From Ureibacillus sp. (GTDB lineage Bacteria; Bacillota; Bacilli; Bacillales_A; Planococcaceae): a stretch of DNA of 64,000 nt. Numbering within the stretch: the stretch's first letter is position 1; every line of letters starts with the position of its first letter. The notes beneath the pieces are model-generated. The model did not search any database. It was not told where the DNA came from and saw only the letters and a program-made list of their open reading frames with translations. The position numbers and the translations under genes are program-made. The DNA lies in contig JAPSJC010000003.1 in NCBI GenBank assembly GCA_031178355.1, positions 1 through 64,000 of the forward strand. The letters run 5' to 3'. Of this stretch, positions 55,881-64,000 are shown one piece after another.

Positions 55881-55895
55881 ATTTATCAGAAAATA
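55881..55895 (+). promoter_or_regulatory. Candidate CodY box upstream of the liv operon
   Basis: atttatcagaaaata matches the CodY consensus AATTTTCWGAAAATT at 12 of 15 positions. It lies 107 bp before the branched-chain amino acid receptor gene. CodY senses isoleucine, leucine and valine, which suits the target. Confidence 0.5.
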
Positions 55896-56001
55896 TTAAA
55901 GATTATAAAAATATTATTTACATTTTCACGTAAATGTAATTAAATAGAGATGTTTCATATAAAAATGAAAAAATAAAAAATGGATAGGGGGCCTATTGAT
56001 A

Positions 56002-57168
56002 ATGAAAGGGATTAGTAGAAAATTATTCTCAATTTTATCAATTATTATGCTATTATTACTTGCTGCATGTGGAGGTAACAATACAGGTTCGGAGACAAAT
56101 ACAAATGAAGGTTCAAGTAATAAAGATGGAGTAGTAAGCGCAAAATTTGGCGTTATTGCATACTTAACAGGTGCTGGAGCTGCTTATGGTGAGGCCATAA
56201 CAAATGGGTTAAAGTTAGCACAAAAAGATATCAACGCACTTGGTGAAGTAAACATTGAATTAGTAATTGAAGATTCAGCTGGAAAAGCAGATCAAGCACT
56301 TAATGCATCTCAAAAGATTATGAGTGATGATTCTATTACAGCAATTATTGGACCAACTTTAAGTACTGAAATTTTTGCAGTTGCTCCAGAAGCTGATTTA
56401 AACGGTATTCCTATCATGGGTACGTCAACTACTGTTGATGGTATTCCTGAAATAGGTGATTATGTTTTTAGAAACGCAGTTCCAGAATCTTTAGCAATTC
56501 CTGCAGCGATTGAAAAAGCAGTTGAAAGAACTGGTGCGAAAAAAGTTGCGTTGATTTATGGAAATGACGACGCTTTAACAAAAGGCGGCTTTGACGTAAT
56601 GGAAAGAACAGTTAAAGAAATGGGACTGGAAATTACTACAATTGAAACATATCAAGATGGTCAAAGTGATTATAATGCACAATTGACAAAAATTAAAAAC
56701 ACAAATCCAGATTTAATTTTAGCATCTGCTTTATATAACGAAGGTGCTGTCATTATGGACCAAGCTCGTAAAATGGGTATCGATATTCCGTTTGTAGGTG
56801 GAAATGGTTTTAACTCTCCACAAGCTATTGAAATTGCTGGTGATGCAGCAAATGGTTTAATTGTTGCGACTCCGTATTTCGGTGAATCGACAGATCCAAA
56901 GATTGTAAAATTCAATGAAGATTATGAAGCAGAATTCGGTAAAAAACCTGACCAATTTGCTGCACAAGCATATGATGGACTATTCATTTATGCAGATGCA
57001 TTAAAGAGAGCAGGAAGTGCTGATCGTGAAGCGTTTAGAGAAGCTTTAGCTGAAACAAAAGATCTTGAAGGTATTTTAGGGAAATTCTCATTCGATGAAG
57101 TTGGAGATGTAATCATGAATGTTACTGTTCTTGAAATTAAAGACGGTAAGTTTATTGAATTTGAATAA
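56002..57168 (+). CDS. livJ: Branched-chain amino acid ABC transporter substrate-binding lipoprotein
   Basis: This periplasmic-binding-type I receptor (LivJ/LivK family) has 388 residues. The signal MKGISRKLFSILSIIMLLLL ends in lipobox LAAC, giving a membrane-anchored lipoprotein. GYxTGAGAAYGE-like ligand loops (AYLTGAGAAYGEAITNGLKL) and IIGPTLSTEIFA mark the family. ATG 56002 follows aggggg at ten bases; an in-frame TTG at 55996 is too close to that site. A hairpin separates it from livH, which would allow more receptor than permease to be made. Confidence 0.9.
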   Translation: MKGISRKLFSILSIIMLLLLAACGGNNTGSETNTNEGSSNKDGVVSAKFGVIAYLTGAGAAYGEAITNGLKLAQKDINALGEVNIELVIEDSAGKADQALNASQKIMSDDSITAIIGPTLSTEIFAVAPEADLNGIPIMGTSTTVDGIPEIGDYVFRNAVPESLAIPAAIEKAVERTGAKKVALIYGNDDALTKGGFDVMERTVKEMGLEITTIETYQDGQSDYNAQLTKIKNTNPDLILASALYNEGAVIMDQARKMGIDIPFVGGNGFNSPQAIEIAGDAANGLIVATPYFGESTDPKIVKFNEDYEAEFGKKPDQFAAQAYDGLFIYADALKRAGSADREAFREALAETKDLEGILGKFSFDEVGDVIMNVTVLEIKDGKFIEFE

Positions 57169-57177
57169 AAAAATTGA

Positions 57178-57208
57178 CTGGTTCTCGTAAGTAATTGCGA
57201 GGACCAAT
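57178..57208 (+). other. Intercistronic hairpin between livJ and livH
   Basis: tggt-t-ctcg pairs with cgag-g-acca (one mismatch) with a 10-nt loop and no good T run. It may act as a partial terminator or RNA stabiliser after the receptor gene. Confidence 0.5.
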
Positions 57209-57257
57209 CTATATTAAGTTTGATAGGGTAATCAAATTAATTAAAGGATGATTAAAT

Positions 57258-58142
57258 TTGCTATTAGAACAAATAATTAACGGCATAACATTAGGTAGCA
57301 TTTATGCCATAATAGCACTCGGTTTTACCCTTGTATTTGGTGTGCTGGGTATCATCAATATGGCACATGGTGAAATCTTTATGGTTGGTGCTTTTGTAGG
57401 GGTAACAACAACAGGAGTACTTGGATGGCCTCTTTGGATGGCATTTATAGCAGCTATTGTGGTTACTAGTATTTTAGGCTACTTATTAGAACGTTTTACT
57501 TTAAGACCATTACGAGGAAAAAAGGGTGTATCACATTTAGCACCATTAATTAGTACGATTGGTGTGTCCATATTATTAGAAAATCTTTCGCACCACATTT
57601 TTGGTGCTGGTAATAAACCATTTAACACGCCGTTTTCTGAAATTAGCATTAACATAGGATCAATCACGGTTTACCTAGTTCAAATTGTTATTTTCGTTAT
57701 TTCCATTTTATTAATGATTGGTTTAACAGTTTGGCTTTCTAAAACAAAAGCAGGTAAGGCTTTAAGAGCAACTGCGGATAACTTAGAAACAGCTAGTATA
57801 CTTGGAGTAGATACAAAGAAAATTATTATACTTACTGTTGTCGTTGCATCTGCAATTGGTGGAATTGCAGGGATTTTAGTTGGTATGGCATTTAACTCTG
57901 TAAGTCCACAAATGGGATTATCAATGGGGTTAAAAGGTCTAGCGATCATCATTTTAGGTGGTATGGGTAATGTAAAAGGTGCTATGGTTGGTGGCCTAAT
58001 ATTAGGTTTATCAGAGACAATGCTAGTTGCTTATGGAGATTCAGGCTACCGAGATGCAATTGCATTTATTATGATTATTGTCATCCTGTTATTACGTCCA
58101 CAAGGTATCTTTGGTTCAAAGGTATCTCAAGAAAGAAGGTGA
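57258..58142 (+). CDS. livH: Branched-chain amino acid ABC transporter permease LivH
   Basis: This 294-residue membrane permease begins with the LivH signature: NGITLGSIYAIIALGFTLVF, then NMAHGEIFMVGAF. About eight hydrophobic segments are present, with the ATPase-contact loop RATADNLETASILG. The start is TTG 57258 with aaaggatg upstream. It forms the channel with LivM. Confidence 0.92.
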   Translation: MLLEQIINGITLGSIYAIIALGFTLVFGVLGIINMAHGEIFMVGAFVGVTTTGVLGWPLWMAFIAAIVVTSILGYLLERFTLRPLRGKKGVSHLAPLISTIGVSILLENLSHHIFGAGNKPFNTPFSEISINIGSITVYLVQIVIFVISILLMIGLTVWLSKTKAGKALRATADNLETASILGVDTKKIIILTVVVASAIGGIAGILVGMAFNSVSPQMGLSMGLKGLAIIILGGMGNVKGAMVGGLILGLSETMLVAYGDSGYRDAIAFIMIIVILLLRPQGIFGSKVSQERR

Positions 58143-58146
58143 TCAC

Positions 58147-59097
58147 TTGTTAGGAGAAATTTTAAATACGTATTATTTACAAATAGGCTCGTTCATTTTG
58201 ATTAATATTATGTTAGCAATTAGTGTATATGTTCCTTTATCGTCTGGTCAGTTATCACTAGGAAGTGCTGGGTTTATGGGTGTCGGAGCCTATACATCTG
58301 CATTACTGACAATCCATTTTGATCTACCAATTGTAATAGGAATTATCGCTGGTGCCTTAGCGGCAAGTATTTTAGGTGTGATTGTTGGGATTCCTTCTTT
58401 AAGACTATCAGGTGTCTATTTAGCCATTGCAACATTAGGTCTTGGGGAAGTAATCCGTGTAATCTTTGTAAACTGGGACACTTTAACTAAGGGGTCAGTT
58501 GGATTAACAGGTATTCCACAATTAGGTAGGGAAATTCTAGAGTTTGCTCGAGGCTTAGGATTTGAACCAGCAATGATTGGTATTAAAAACAATCAATTTG
58601 TGTTTCTATCTATTTTCATAGTGCTTTTAACTTTAGTGATCGTGATTTTATGGTTTGTTGTACGTCAACAAAATTCACGAGTTGGGAGAGCATTGTCATC
58701 CATAAATCAGGATGATAAAGCAGCAGAATCAATGGGGATTAACATAACTTACTATAAGGTTATTTCATTCACACAAGGTGCATTCTTTGCTGGATTAGCA
58801 GGTGCATTATTTGCCCATGTCATTGGTTATATTTCTCCTGCTGACTTTTCATACCACCGTGCTGTTGAAGTGTTAATTTTTACTGTATTTGGTGGTAGCG
58901 AAGTAATTATTGGATCTGTGTTTGGTGCATTCTTCTTAACTTTAATGCCGGAAGTATTACGATTTGTAAGTGAATTCCGATATATTATATATGGAATCCT
59001 TTTAATTGTTTTAATGGCTGTACGTCCACAAGGAATTCTTGATGCAAATTTACTTAAAAAAATTAAGATTAAACGCTCAAAAGGAGGGGTACGTTAA
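58147..59097 (+). CDS. livM: Branched-chain amino acid ABC transporter permease LivM
   Basis: This 316-residue permease has [19 protein letters not shown] and the [18 protein letters not shown] stretch, both typical of LivM, plus the contact loop [16 protein letters not shown]. It starts at TTG 58147, four bases after the livH stop, with aaggtgatc overlapping that stop; an in-frame extension to 58078 would lie inside livH and is rejected. It overlaps livG by one base (TAATG). Confidence 0.92.
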   Translation: MLGEILNTYYLQIGSFILINIMLAISVYVPLSSGQLSLGSAGFMGVGAYTSALLTIHFDLPIVIGIIAGALAASILGVIVGIPSLRLSGVYLAIATLGLGEVIRVIFVNWDTLTKGSVGLTGIPQLGREILEFARGLGFEPAMIGIKNNQFVFLSIFIVLLTLVIVILWFVVRQQNSRVGRALSSINQDDKAAESMGINITYYKVISFTQGAFFAGLAGALFAHVIGYISPADFSYHRAVEVLIFTVFGGSEVIIGSVFGAFFLTLMPEVLRFVSEFRYIIYGILLIVLMAVRPQGILDANLLKKIKIKRSKGGVR

Positions 59098-59870
59098 TGG
59101 TTTTAGAAGTGAAAAATATTACGAAAAACTTTGGCGGTATCTCTGCTTTAAAGGATGTTTCTTTTTCGATTAATAAAGGCGAAATTTTTGGTTTAATTGG
59201 TCCAAATGGTGCCGGAAAAACAACGATGTTTAATATGATTACGAATATTTATGAACCGACTTCAGGTGAAATTATATTCCATGGCGAAAATATAACAGGA
59301 ATAAAGCCGTATAAAATCACAGAAAAAGGGATATGTCGTACGTATCAAAACATCCGTTTATTTTCTCAAATGTCTACTTTACATAATGTAATGGTTGGTG
59401 GACATAGCCAATCACAATCTGGCGTATTTAGCAGCGTTTTTCGTACAAAAGCCCAACGTACAGAAGAACAACAATTAATTAAAAAATCAGAAGAATTGTT
59501 AGAGTTAGTAGGCCTTCTAGAACATAAAGATACGATTGCAGAGAACTTAGCCTATGGACAGCAAAGACGTCTTGAAATTGCACGTGCACTAGCAAGTAAT
59601 CCTAGTCTGTTATTGTTAGACGAGCCTGCTGCAGGTATGAATGAAAAAGAGACTGATAGTTTATATGATTTAATAAAAACTGTACAATCGAGAGGGATCA
59701 CAGTATTGATTATTGAACACGACATGCCGCTCGTTATGAAATTATGTGATCGAATCACAGTTCTAAACTTTGGGGAAAAACTAGCAGAGGGTACTCCAGA
59801 AGAAATTCAAAATAATGAAGCAGTTATTGAAGCCTACCTTGGTAAAGAGGAGGATGAGGTGGATGCTTAA
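59097..59870 (+). CDS. livG: Branched-chain amino acid ABC transporter ATP-binding protein LivG
   Basis: The 257-residue ATPase has Walker [10 protein letters not shown], signature [14 protein letters not shown] (the usual LivG form of LSGGQ), Walker [13 protein letters not shown] and H-loop IEHDM. An aaggagggg site precedes the ATG. It overlaps livF by eight bases. Confidence 0.94.
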   Translation: MVLEVKNITKNFGGISALKDVSFSINKGEIFGLIGPNGAGKTTMFNMITNIYEPTSGEIIFHGENITGIKPYKITEKGICRTYQNIRLFSQMSTLHNVMVGGHSQSQSGVFSSVFRTKAQRTEEQQLIKKSEELLELVGLLEHKDTIAENLAYGQQRRLEIARALASNPSLLLLDEPAAGMNEKETDSLYDLIKTVQSRGITVLIIEHDMPLVMKLCDRITVLNFGEKLAEGTPEEIQNNEAVIEAYLGKEEDEVDA

Positions 59871-60576
59871 ACTTACAAATGTTGAAACATTTTATGGTCA
59901 AATTCAAGCACTTAAAGGGATTGACTTAGAGGTAAATGAAGGAAAGATAATTACCTTATTAGGGGCAAATGGTGCCGGAAAATCAACAACAATGAAGAGC
60001 ATAGCAGGTCTTTTAAAACCTAAAAATGGAACAATTCAGTTTATGGGTGAAGATATAACAGGTTTACGTCCAGACCAATTGTTACGTAAAGGTATTTCTT
60101 TAGTTCCTGAAGGACGTGCGATTTTATCATCGATGACAGTACTAGAAAATCTTGAAATGGGTGCTTATCAACGAAAAGATAAAGAGGTAAAAGACGATAT
60201 TGAAGACGTAATGAAACGTTTCCCAATATTAAAAGAAAGACAAACGCAAATGGCTGGTACTCTTTCTGGTGGTCAACAGCAGATGTTAGCAATAGCAAGA
60301 GCTCTACTATCAAAGCCCAAATTGTTATTATTAGATGAACCCTCTATGGGATTAGCCCCATTGATTGTTGCGGATATCTTTAAAATTATTAAAGAAATAA
60401 AAGAGGCTGGTACGACGGTTCTTCTGGTTGAGCAAAATGCAAAACAAGCATTGAAAATTGCTGATTACGGCTATGTTATGGAAACAGGTAAAATTATTAT
60501 TGAAGGTAACGCAGAAAGTCTATTAGAGAATCCTCAAGTAGTTGAAGCATATTTAGGAAGAAAATCTACTTCTTGA
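59863..60576 (+). CDS. livF: Branched-chain amino acid ABC transporter ATP-binding protein LivF
   Basis: The 237-residue ATPase has Walker A GANGAGKST, signature LSGGQQQML, Walker B LLLDEPSMGLAP and the VEQNAKQAL switch region typical of LivF. ATG 59863 is chosen because gaggagg lies nine bases upstream and the protein then has family length; earlier in-frame starts at 59815 and 59854 lie within livG or in the ribosome site. It closes the operon. Confidence 0.93.
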   Translation: MLKLTNVETFYGQIQALKGIDLEVNEGKIITLLGANGAGKSTTMKSIAGLLKPKNGTIQFMGEDITGLRPDQLLRKGISLVPEGRAILSSMTVLENLEMGAYQRKDKEVKDDIEDVMKRFPILKERQTQMAGTLSGGQQQMLAIARALLSKPKLLLLDEPSMGLAPLIVADIFKIIKEIKEAGTTVLLVEQNAKQALKIADYGYVMETGKIIIEGNAESLLENPQVVEAYLGRKSTS

Positions 60577-60591
60577 TGGATAGTAAAAAAT

Positions 60592-60623
60592 AAGGTGACG
60601 AGAAGTAATGTTCTCGTCACCTT
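60592..60623. terminator. Terminator between livF and pepQ
   Basis: aaggtgacgagaa / ttctcgtcacctt perfect stem. The stronger T run (attttttact) is on the minus strand, after pepQ. Confidence 0.85.
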
Positions 60624-60630
60624 GCTCACT

Positions 60631-61716
60631 TTATAATAGAATTAATTCTTTTGGATATTTTGTTAGCACTTCAACACCATTTTCTGTGACAACAACATCA
60701 TCTTCAATACGTACTCCCGCAACACTGTTATATATTCCTGGTTCAATTGTAAAAACCATTCCCGGTTTCAGTTTTAATTCATTTGTACCGGTTACGGAAG
60801 GGAATTCATGTACTGATATACCAAGGCCGTGACCAAGTCGATGTGGAAAATCTTCCCCATAACCTCCCTCAGTAATAACATCTCTAGCAATTTTATCAAT
60901 ATCCATTGCACGAACTCCTGGTTTCACTGCTTCAATCGCCTTCTCATTTGCACTTCTAACGAGTTGATAAATTTCCTTCTGGGCATCTGTCACACTACCG
61001 AAAGCGACAGTTCTAGTAATGTCTGAACAGTAACCTTCAAATTCCACACCTAAATCAAATAAGATGAAATCACCTTTTTGAATTTTACGATCCCCAGGTG
61101 TTCCGTGAGGTGAAGCTGTTTTTGGACCGGATAGAACCATCGTATCAAAGGACATTTTATAACCCTTTTCTGTTATCGCCTTTTCAATTGCCGTTAATAT
61201 TTCCATTTCTGTTTTACCTTCAGCAATTTCATTGACTCCAATTTCCACAGCGAAATCGGCTAGTTGAGCAGCTTGACGCATTTTTTCAATTTCAACCGCA
61301 TCCTTGACTACGCGCATCTCATTGATTTTCTCATCTAATCGAGCAAAATTTGCTTGTGGGAAAACTTGTTGTAAGGCTTCTAGTCTTTCTACAGTTAAAT
61401 GACTTTTTTCAATGGCAATGTTATTTACAGAAATACTGTTTAATTTTACCTTTTCTTTAATCAGTTCAAATGGCTTATCAGTATCTAAATGACCTATCAC
61501 TTCAAAGCTCCATCCAGAAGCAACCGCATCAGGAACTTCCATTTTTGGACATACTAATACAGGAGGATTTTCTTGGAAGACCATTACACCAAGCAGTCTT
61601 TCATGTGGGTCACTTTTAAATTGTGAGAAGTAAAATACGTTATCAGGAGTAGAGATAAAAGCCATATCAATTTCATTTACCATTAAATAAGATTGAATTT
61701 GATTAATTTTTGTCAA
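60631..61716 (-). CDS. pepQ: M24-family Xaa-Pro dipeptidase/aminopeptidase
   Basis: This dinuclear metallopeptidase cleaves X-Pro bonds in the cytoplasm. The 361 residues comprise a creatinase-like N-terminal domain (1-130) and the pita-bread catalytic domain. All metal ligands are visible: FDLGVEFEGYCSDITRT (two Asp), HRLGHGLGISVHEFP (His), VFTIEPGIY (Glu) and VRIEDDVVVT (Glu). Whether it is a dipeptidase or aminopeptidase P cannot be told by eye. The start ATG is preceded by ggaggcgttcc on the minus strand. It is divergent from ytkL. Confidence 0.9.
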   Translation of the reverse strand: MTKINQIQSYLMVNEIDMAFISTPDNVFYFSQFKSDPHERLLGVMVFQENPPVLVCPKMEVPDAVASGWSFEVIGHLDTDKPFELIKEKVKLNSISVNNIAIEKSHLTVERLEALQQVFPQANFARLDEKINEMRVVKDAVEIEKMRQAAQLADFAVEIGVNEIAEGKTEMEILTAIEKAITEKGYKMSFDTMVLSGPKTASPHGTPGDRKIQKGDFILFDLGVEFEGYCSDITRTVAFGSVTDAQKEIYQLVRSANEKAIEAVKPGVRAMDIDKIARDVITEGGYGEDFPHRLGHGLGISVHEFPSVTGTNELKLKPGMVFTIEPGIYNSVAGVRIEDDVVVTENGVEVLTKYPKELILL

Positions 61717-61839
61717 AGGAACGCCTCCAATAATGGGAATGTTTGCATAGTAATACTTAATATATTATAACAAAATAGAAGGGAATTTGACTTTAAGAGA
61801 GAAATTATCTCAGTAAGTAACTGTAAGGAGGATAATTTA

Positions 61840-62523
61840 ATGGAAATTTCGTATCACGGACACTCAGTTGTAAAGATAAAAACAAATGGTAAGGAAATTC
61901 TTATTGATCCATTTATTCGTGGTAATGGACTTACAGATTTAAAGGTAGAAAAAGAAAAACCAGATGTCATTTTGTTAACTCATGGACATAATGACCACGT
62001 TGGTGACACTGTGGAATTAGCTATAGCAAACAATTCGCTCGTTGTTGCACCCAATGAACTAGCAAATTATTTAGCTACTCAAGGAGTTAAAGTTCATAAC
62101 ATGGGAATTGGTGGTGCATATGAGTTTCCTTTTGGAACAGTAAAATATACTCTTGCATTTCATGGCTCCGTATATGAGACAGAAAATGGGGAAGTTATCA
62201 ATGCAGGAAATCCAGGAGGGATACTTTTCACTGCGGAAGGAGTTACAATCTATCATGCAGGTGATACAGCGTTATTTGGTGATATGAAGTTAATAGGTGA
62301 ACGTCATCCTATTGATATTGCATTTTTACCAATAGGAGATAATTTTACAATGGGTCCAGAAGATGCAGCTTTTGCTGTTACGTTGTTAAAACCGAAAAAC
62401 GTAGTACCGATCCATTACAATACATTCCCTGTTATTAAACAAGATCCAAATCATTTTGCTCAATTAGTTAGTAATTCAAAAGTACAAGTATTGGCACCTG
62501 GTGAAATAGCAAATTATAATTAA
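61840..62523 (+). CDS. ytkL: UPF0173 metal-dependent hydrolase YtkL
   Basis: This 227-residue metallo-beta-lactamase-fold protein has [12 protein letters not shown] (metal motif HxHxDH), [19 protein letters not shown] and the C-terminal PIHYNTFP. The natural substrate is unknown. ATG 61840 follows a strong aaggaggat site. ytkL and ytoI are neighbours in B. subtilis as well. Confidence 0.93.
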   Translation: MEISYHGHSVVKIKTNGKEILIDPFIRGNGLTDLKVEKEKPDVILLTHGHNDHVGDTVELAIANNSLVVAPNELANYLATQGVKVHNMGIGGAYEFPFGTVKYTLAFHGSVYETENGEVINAGNPGGILFTAEGVTIYHAGDTALFGDMKLIGERHPIDIAFLPIGDNFTMGPEDAAFAVTLLKPKNVVPIHYNTFPVIKQDPNHFAQLVSNSKVQVLAPGEIANYN

Positions 62524-62526
62524 AAA

Positions 62527-62588
62527 AATGAGAAGGTAGTAAAGGCATAATTTCTAAAATGTCATGCTACTTTCTCTTTTTTTATTGA
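62527..62588 (+). terminator. Terminator of ytkL
   Basis: gagaaggtag / ctactttctc stem (one G-T pair) with a long loop, then seven T. Confidence 0.75.
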
Positions 62589-62695
62589 TTTGTTACATTA
62601 TTAATAAGTAGTTATGTATATACCAACAATATCAATAAATACACCAAATATGATACACTATAGATATGGTACTAATTTAGGAATTAGGTGATGAC

Positions 62696-64000
62696 ATGTC
62701 GACAAAACATGAAAAAATTTTACAATATATTGAATCTTTGCCCGTAGGAGATAAAATTTCAGTCAGGCAAATTGCAAAAGATATGCATGTCAGTGAAGGA
62801 ACAGCGTATAGAGCAATAAAAGAAGCAGAAAATCGTAGTTTAGTAAGTTCAATTGAACGTGTTGGAACAATCCGTATCGAAAAAAAGAAAAAAGAAAATA
62901 TTGAGCGTTTAACATTTGCGGAAATTGTTAACATTGTCGATGGACAAGTACTAGGTGGAATGAACGGGCTACATAAAACATTAACCAAATTCGTTATTGG
63001 TGCAATGCAACTGGAAGATATGATGCGTTACACAGAGGCTGGTAGTCTATTAATTGTTGGTAACCGATTTAAAGCACATGAGAATGCCTTAAAAGAAGGC
63101 GCGGCAGTACTGATTACAGGTGGTTTTGACACAACAGAAGAAAATAAGCGCCTCGCTGACGAACTAGAACTCCCAATTATTTCCTCTAGTTATGATACAT
63201 TTACAGTTGCCACTTTAATTAATCGTGCAATTTATGACCAATTAATCAAAAAGGATATTTTATTAATAGAAGATATCTATGTCCCAATCGAAGAAACGGA
63301 TACGCTACATACTCAACAAACGATTTCTGATTTCCGTTTATTAAATACGAGAACAAGTCATGGTGCTTTCCCTGTAGTTGGAAGCAATAATAAACTTGTC
63401 GGGATGATAACAGTAAAAGATGTTATTGGGAAAGAACCATCGGAAGCAATTGACAAAGTAATGACTAAACATCCAATTTCAACTTCCATGAAAACGAGTG
63501 TTGCTTCAGCAGGTCACAGAATGATTTGGGAAGGAATTGACTTGCTTCCAATCGTAAATGATGATGGAATTCTCCAAGGGGTTATTAGTAGACAAGACGT
63601 ATTAAAGGCTTTACAACATGCACAACGCCAACCACAACATGGAGAAACCATAGATGATCTCGTGAAAAAAGAGATTAAATTATTAGATGGCGATGACATC
63701 ATAGTGGAATTCACTGTTACCCCACAAATGACTAACCAATTCGGTTCAATTTCGTACGGTGCTTTTACTACATTACTATCTGAAGTTGGCTCATTAGCAT
63801 TAAAACGTAGAAAACGTGGCGATGCGGTAGCAGAAAACATGACGATCTACTTTATTAAACCAATTCAAATGGAAACGGTACTAACCGTTGTTCCTCATAT
63901 ATTAGATATGAGTCGTAAATTCGTAAAAATGGACTTTGACATTTTTAATGATAATTCATTAGTTGGGAAAGCAATGATGATGTTCCAATTATTAGAGAGA
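62696..64000 (+). CDS. ytoI: YtoI-like regulator: HTH, DRTGG, two CBS and a HotDog domain (3' end outside window)
   Basis: The frame is open to the right edge; 435 codons are visible and B. subtilis YtoI has about 439 residues, so little is missing. Residues 1-65 are a GntR-like winged helix (ISVRQIAKDMHVSEGTAYRA). A DRTGG domain follows at about 75-190 (GGMNGLHKTLTKFVIGAM), then two CBS domains at about 195-310 (NKLVGMITVKDVIG; DGILQGVISRQDVLKAL). A thioesterase-like HotDog fold (about 325 onward, GSISYGAFTTLLSEVG) ends it. The ligand is unknown; CBS domains usually bind adenosine nucleotides. ATG 62696 follows attaggtgatg. Confidence 0.9.
   Translation, partial: MSTKHEKILQYIESLPVGDKISVRQIAKDMHVSEGTAYRAIKEAENRSLVSSIERVGTIRIEKKKKENIERLTFAEIVNIVDGQVLGGMNGLHKTLTKFVIGAMQLEDMMRYTEAGSLLIVGNRFKAHENALKEGAAVLITGGFDTTEENKRLADELELPIISSSYDTFTVATLINRAIYDQLIKKDILLIEDIYVPIEETDTLHTQQTISDFRLLNTRTSHGAFPVVGSNNKLVGMITVKDVIGKEPSEAIDKVMTKHPISTSMKTSVASAGHRMIWEGIDLLPIVNDDGILQGVISRQDVLKALQHAQRQPQHGETIDDLVKKEIKLLDGDDIIVEFTVTPQMTNQFGSISYGAFTTLLSEVGSLALKRRKRGDAVAENMTIYFIKPIQMETVLTVVPHILDMSRKFVKMDFDIFNDNSLVGKAMMMFQLLER

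Noticed and set aside
62677-63840. Minus-strand frames at the right end
   Set aside because: They lie antisense to ytoI, whose domain structure is clear through the edge.

Overview
The window is low-GC, densely coded DNA from an endospore-forming member of the Bacillales. An alpha/beta-type SASP gene with a sigma-G-like promoter, Bacillus-type SftA, EzrA and CcpA, a T-box in front of tyrS, an S4 leader in front of rpsD and a Zur-type operator all point that way. Gene content and order follow the Bacillus subtilis ytx/acu/tyrS/rpsD/ezrA/thiI/sspA/ytkL chromosomal region as I remember it. Divergence of the proteins and the extra blocks suggest a Planococcaceae-like relative (Lysinibacillus/Solibacillus type) rather than Bacillus itself; this is inference. 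No rRNA, tRNA, CRISPR array, prophage or insertion sequence was seen.

Layout. 1-9.5 kb: the end of sftA (DNA translocase, cut by the left edge), murC, ytxG, ytxH, a divergent FtsA-like actin-fold protein with a repeat-rich C-terminus, then aroA (chorismate mutase-DAHP synthase) and ccpA. 9.6-12.3 kb: the acetate/acetoin control locus acuA-acuB-acuC, where acuB is cut to 85 codons and the divergent acsA survives only as its last 113 codons. 12.6-16.9 kb: arginine genes argCJBD. 17.3-22.1 kb: a PAS-PAS-GGDEF diguanylate cyclase and a class A penicillin-binding protein with an Asn/Gly/Ser tail. 22.2-23.9 kb: T-box and tyrS.

23.9-39.1 kb is the most accessory-looking stretch. It holds a GntR regulator with a divergent four-gene sugar-acid operon (dehydrogenase, DUF1537 kinase, class II aldolase, GntP permease), a CNNM/CorC-type membrane protein, a YugN-like protein, a five-gene Nik/Cnt/Opp-type ABC transporter behind two Zur boxes, and a two-gene GMC oxidoreductase unit.

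39.4-54 kb returns to conserved order: rpsD, dgcP (GAF-GGDEF), ytsP, hisJ, ezrA, nifZ-thiI, sspA, an acyl-CoA synthetase, sppA-yteJ, tpx, ytxK. 53.9-64 kb: a universal stress protein, alanine dehydrogenase, a livJHMGF-type branched-chain amino acid ABC transporter with a candidate CodY box, a Xaa-Pro dipeptidase, ytkL and ytoI (cut by the right edge).

Points most worth a second look: (1) a Shine-Dalgarno separated from its TTG start by a perfect 10-bp hairpin in the CNNM gene; (2) two Zur boxes controlling a metallophore/Ni-peptide type importer; (3) an acsA remnant that keeps precisely the C-terminal domain bearing the lysine AcuA acetylates; (4) four operator-like elements spaced 20-21 bp apart plus a cre site in front of the sugar-acid operon; (5) that operon using an FBA-type aldolase where OtnC/OtnI would be expected. 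None is proven to be a new system; each is checkable.
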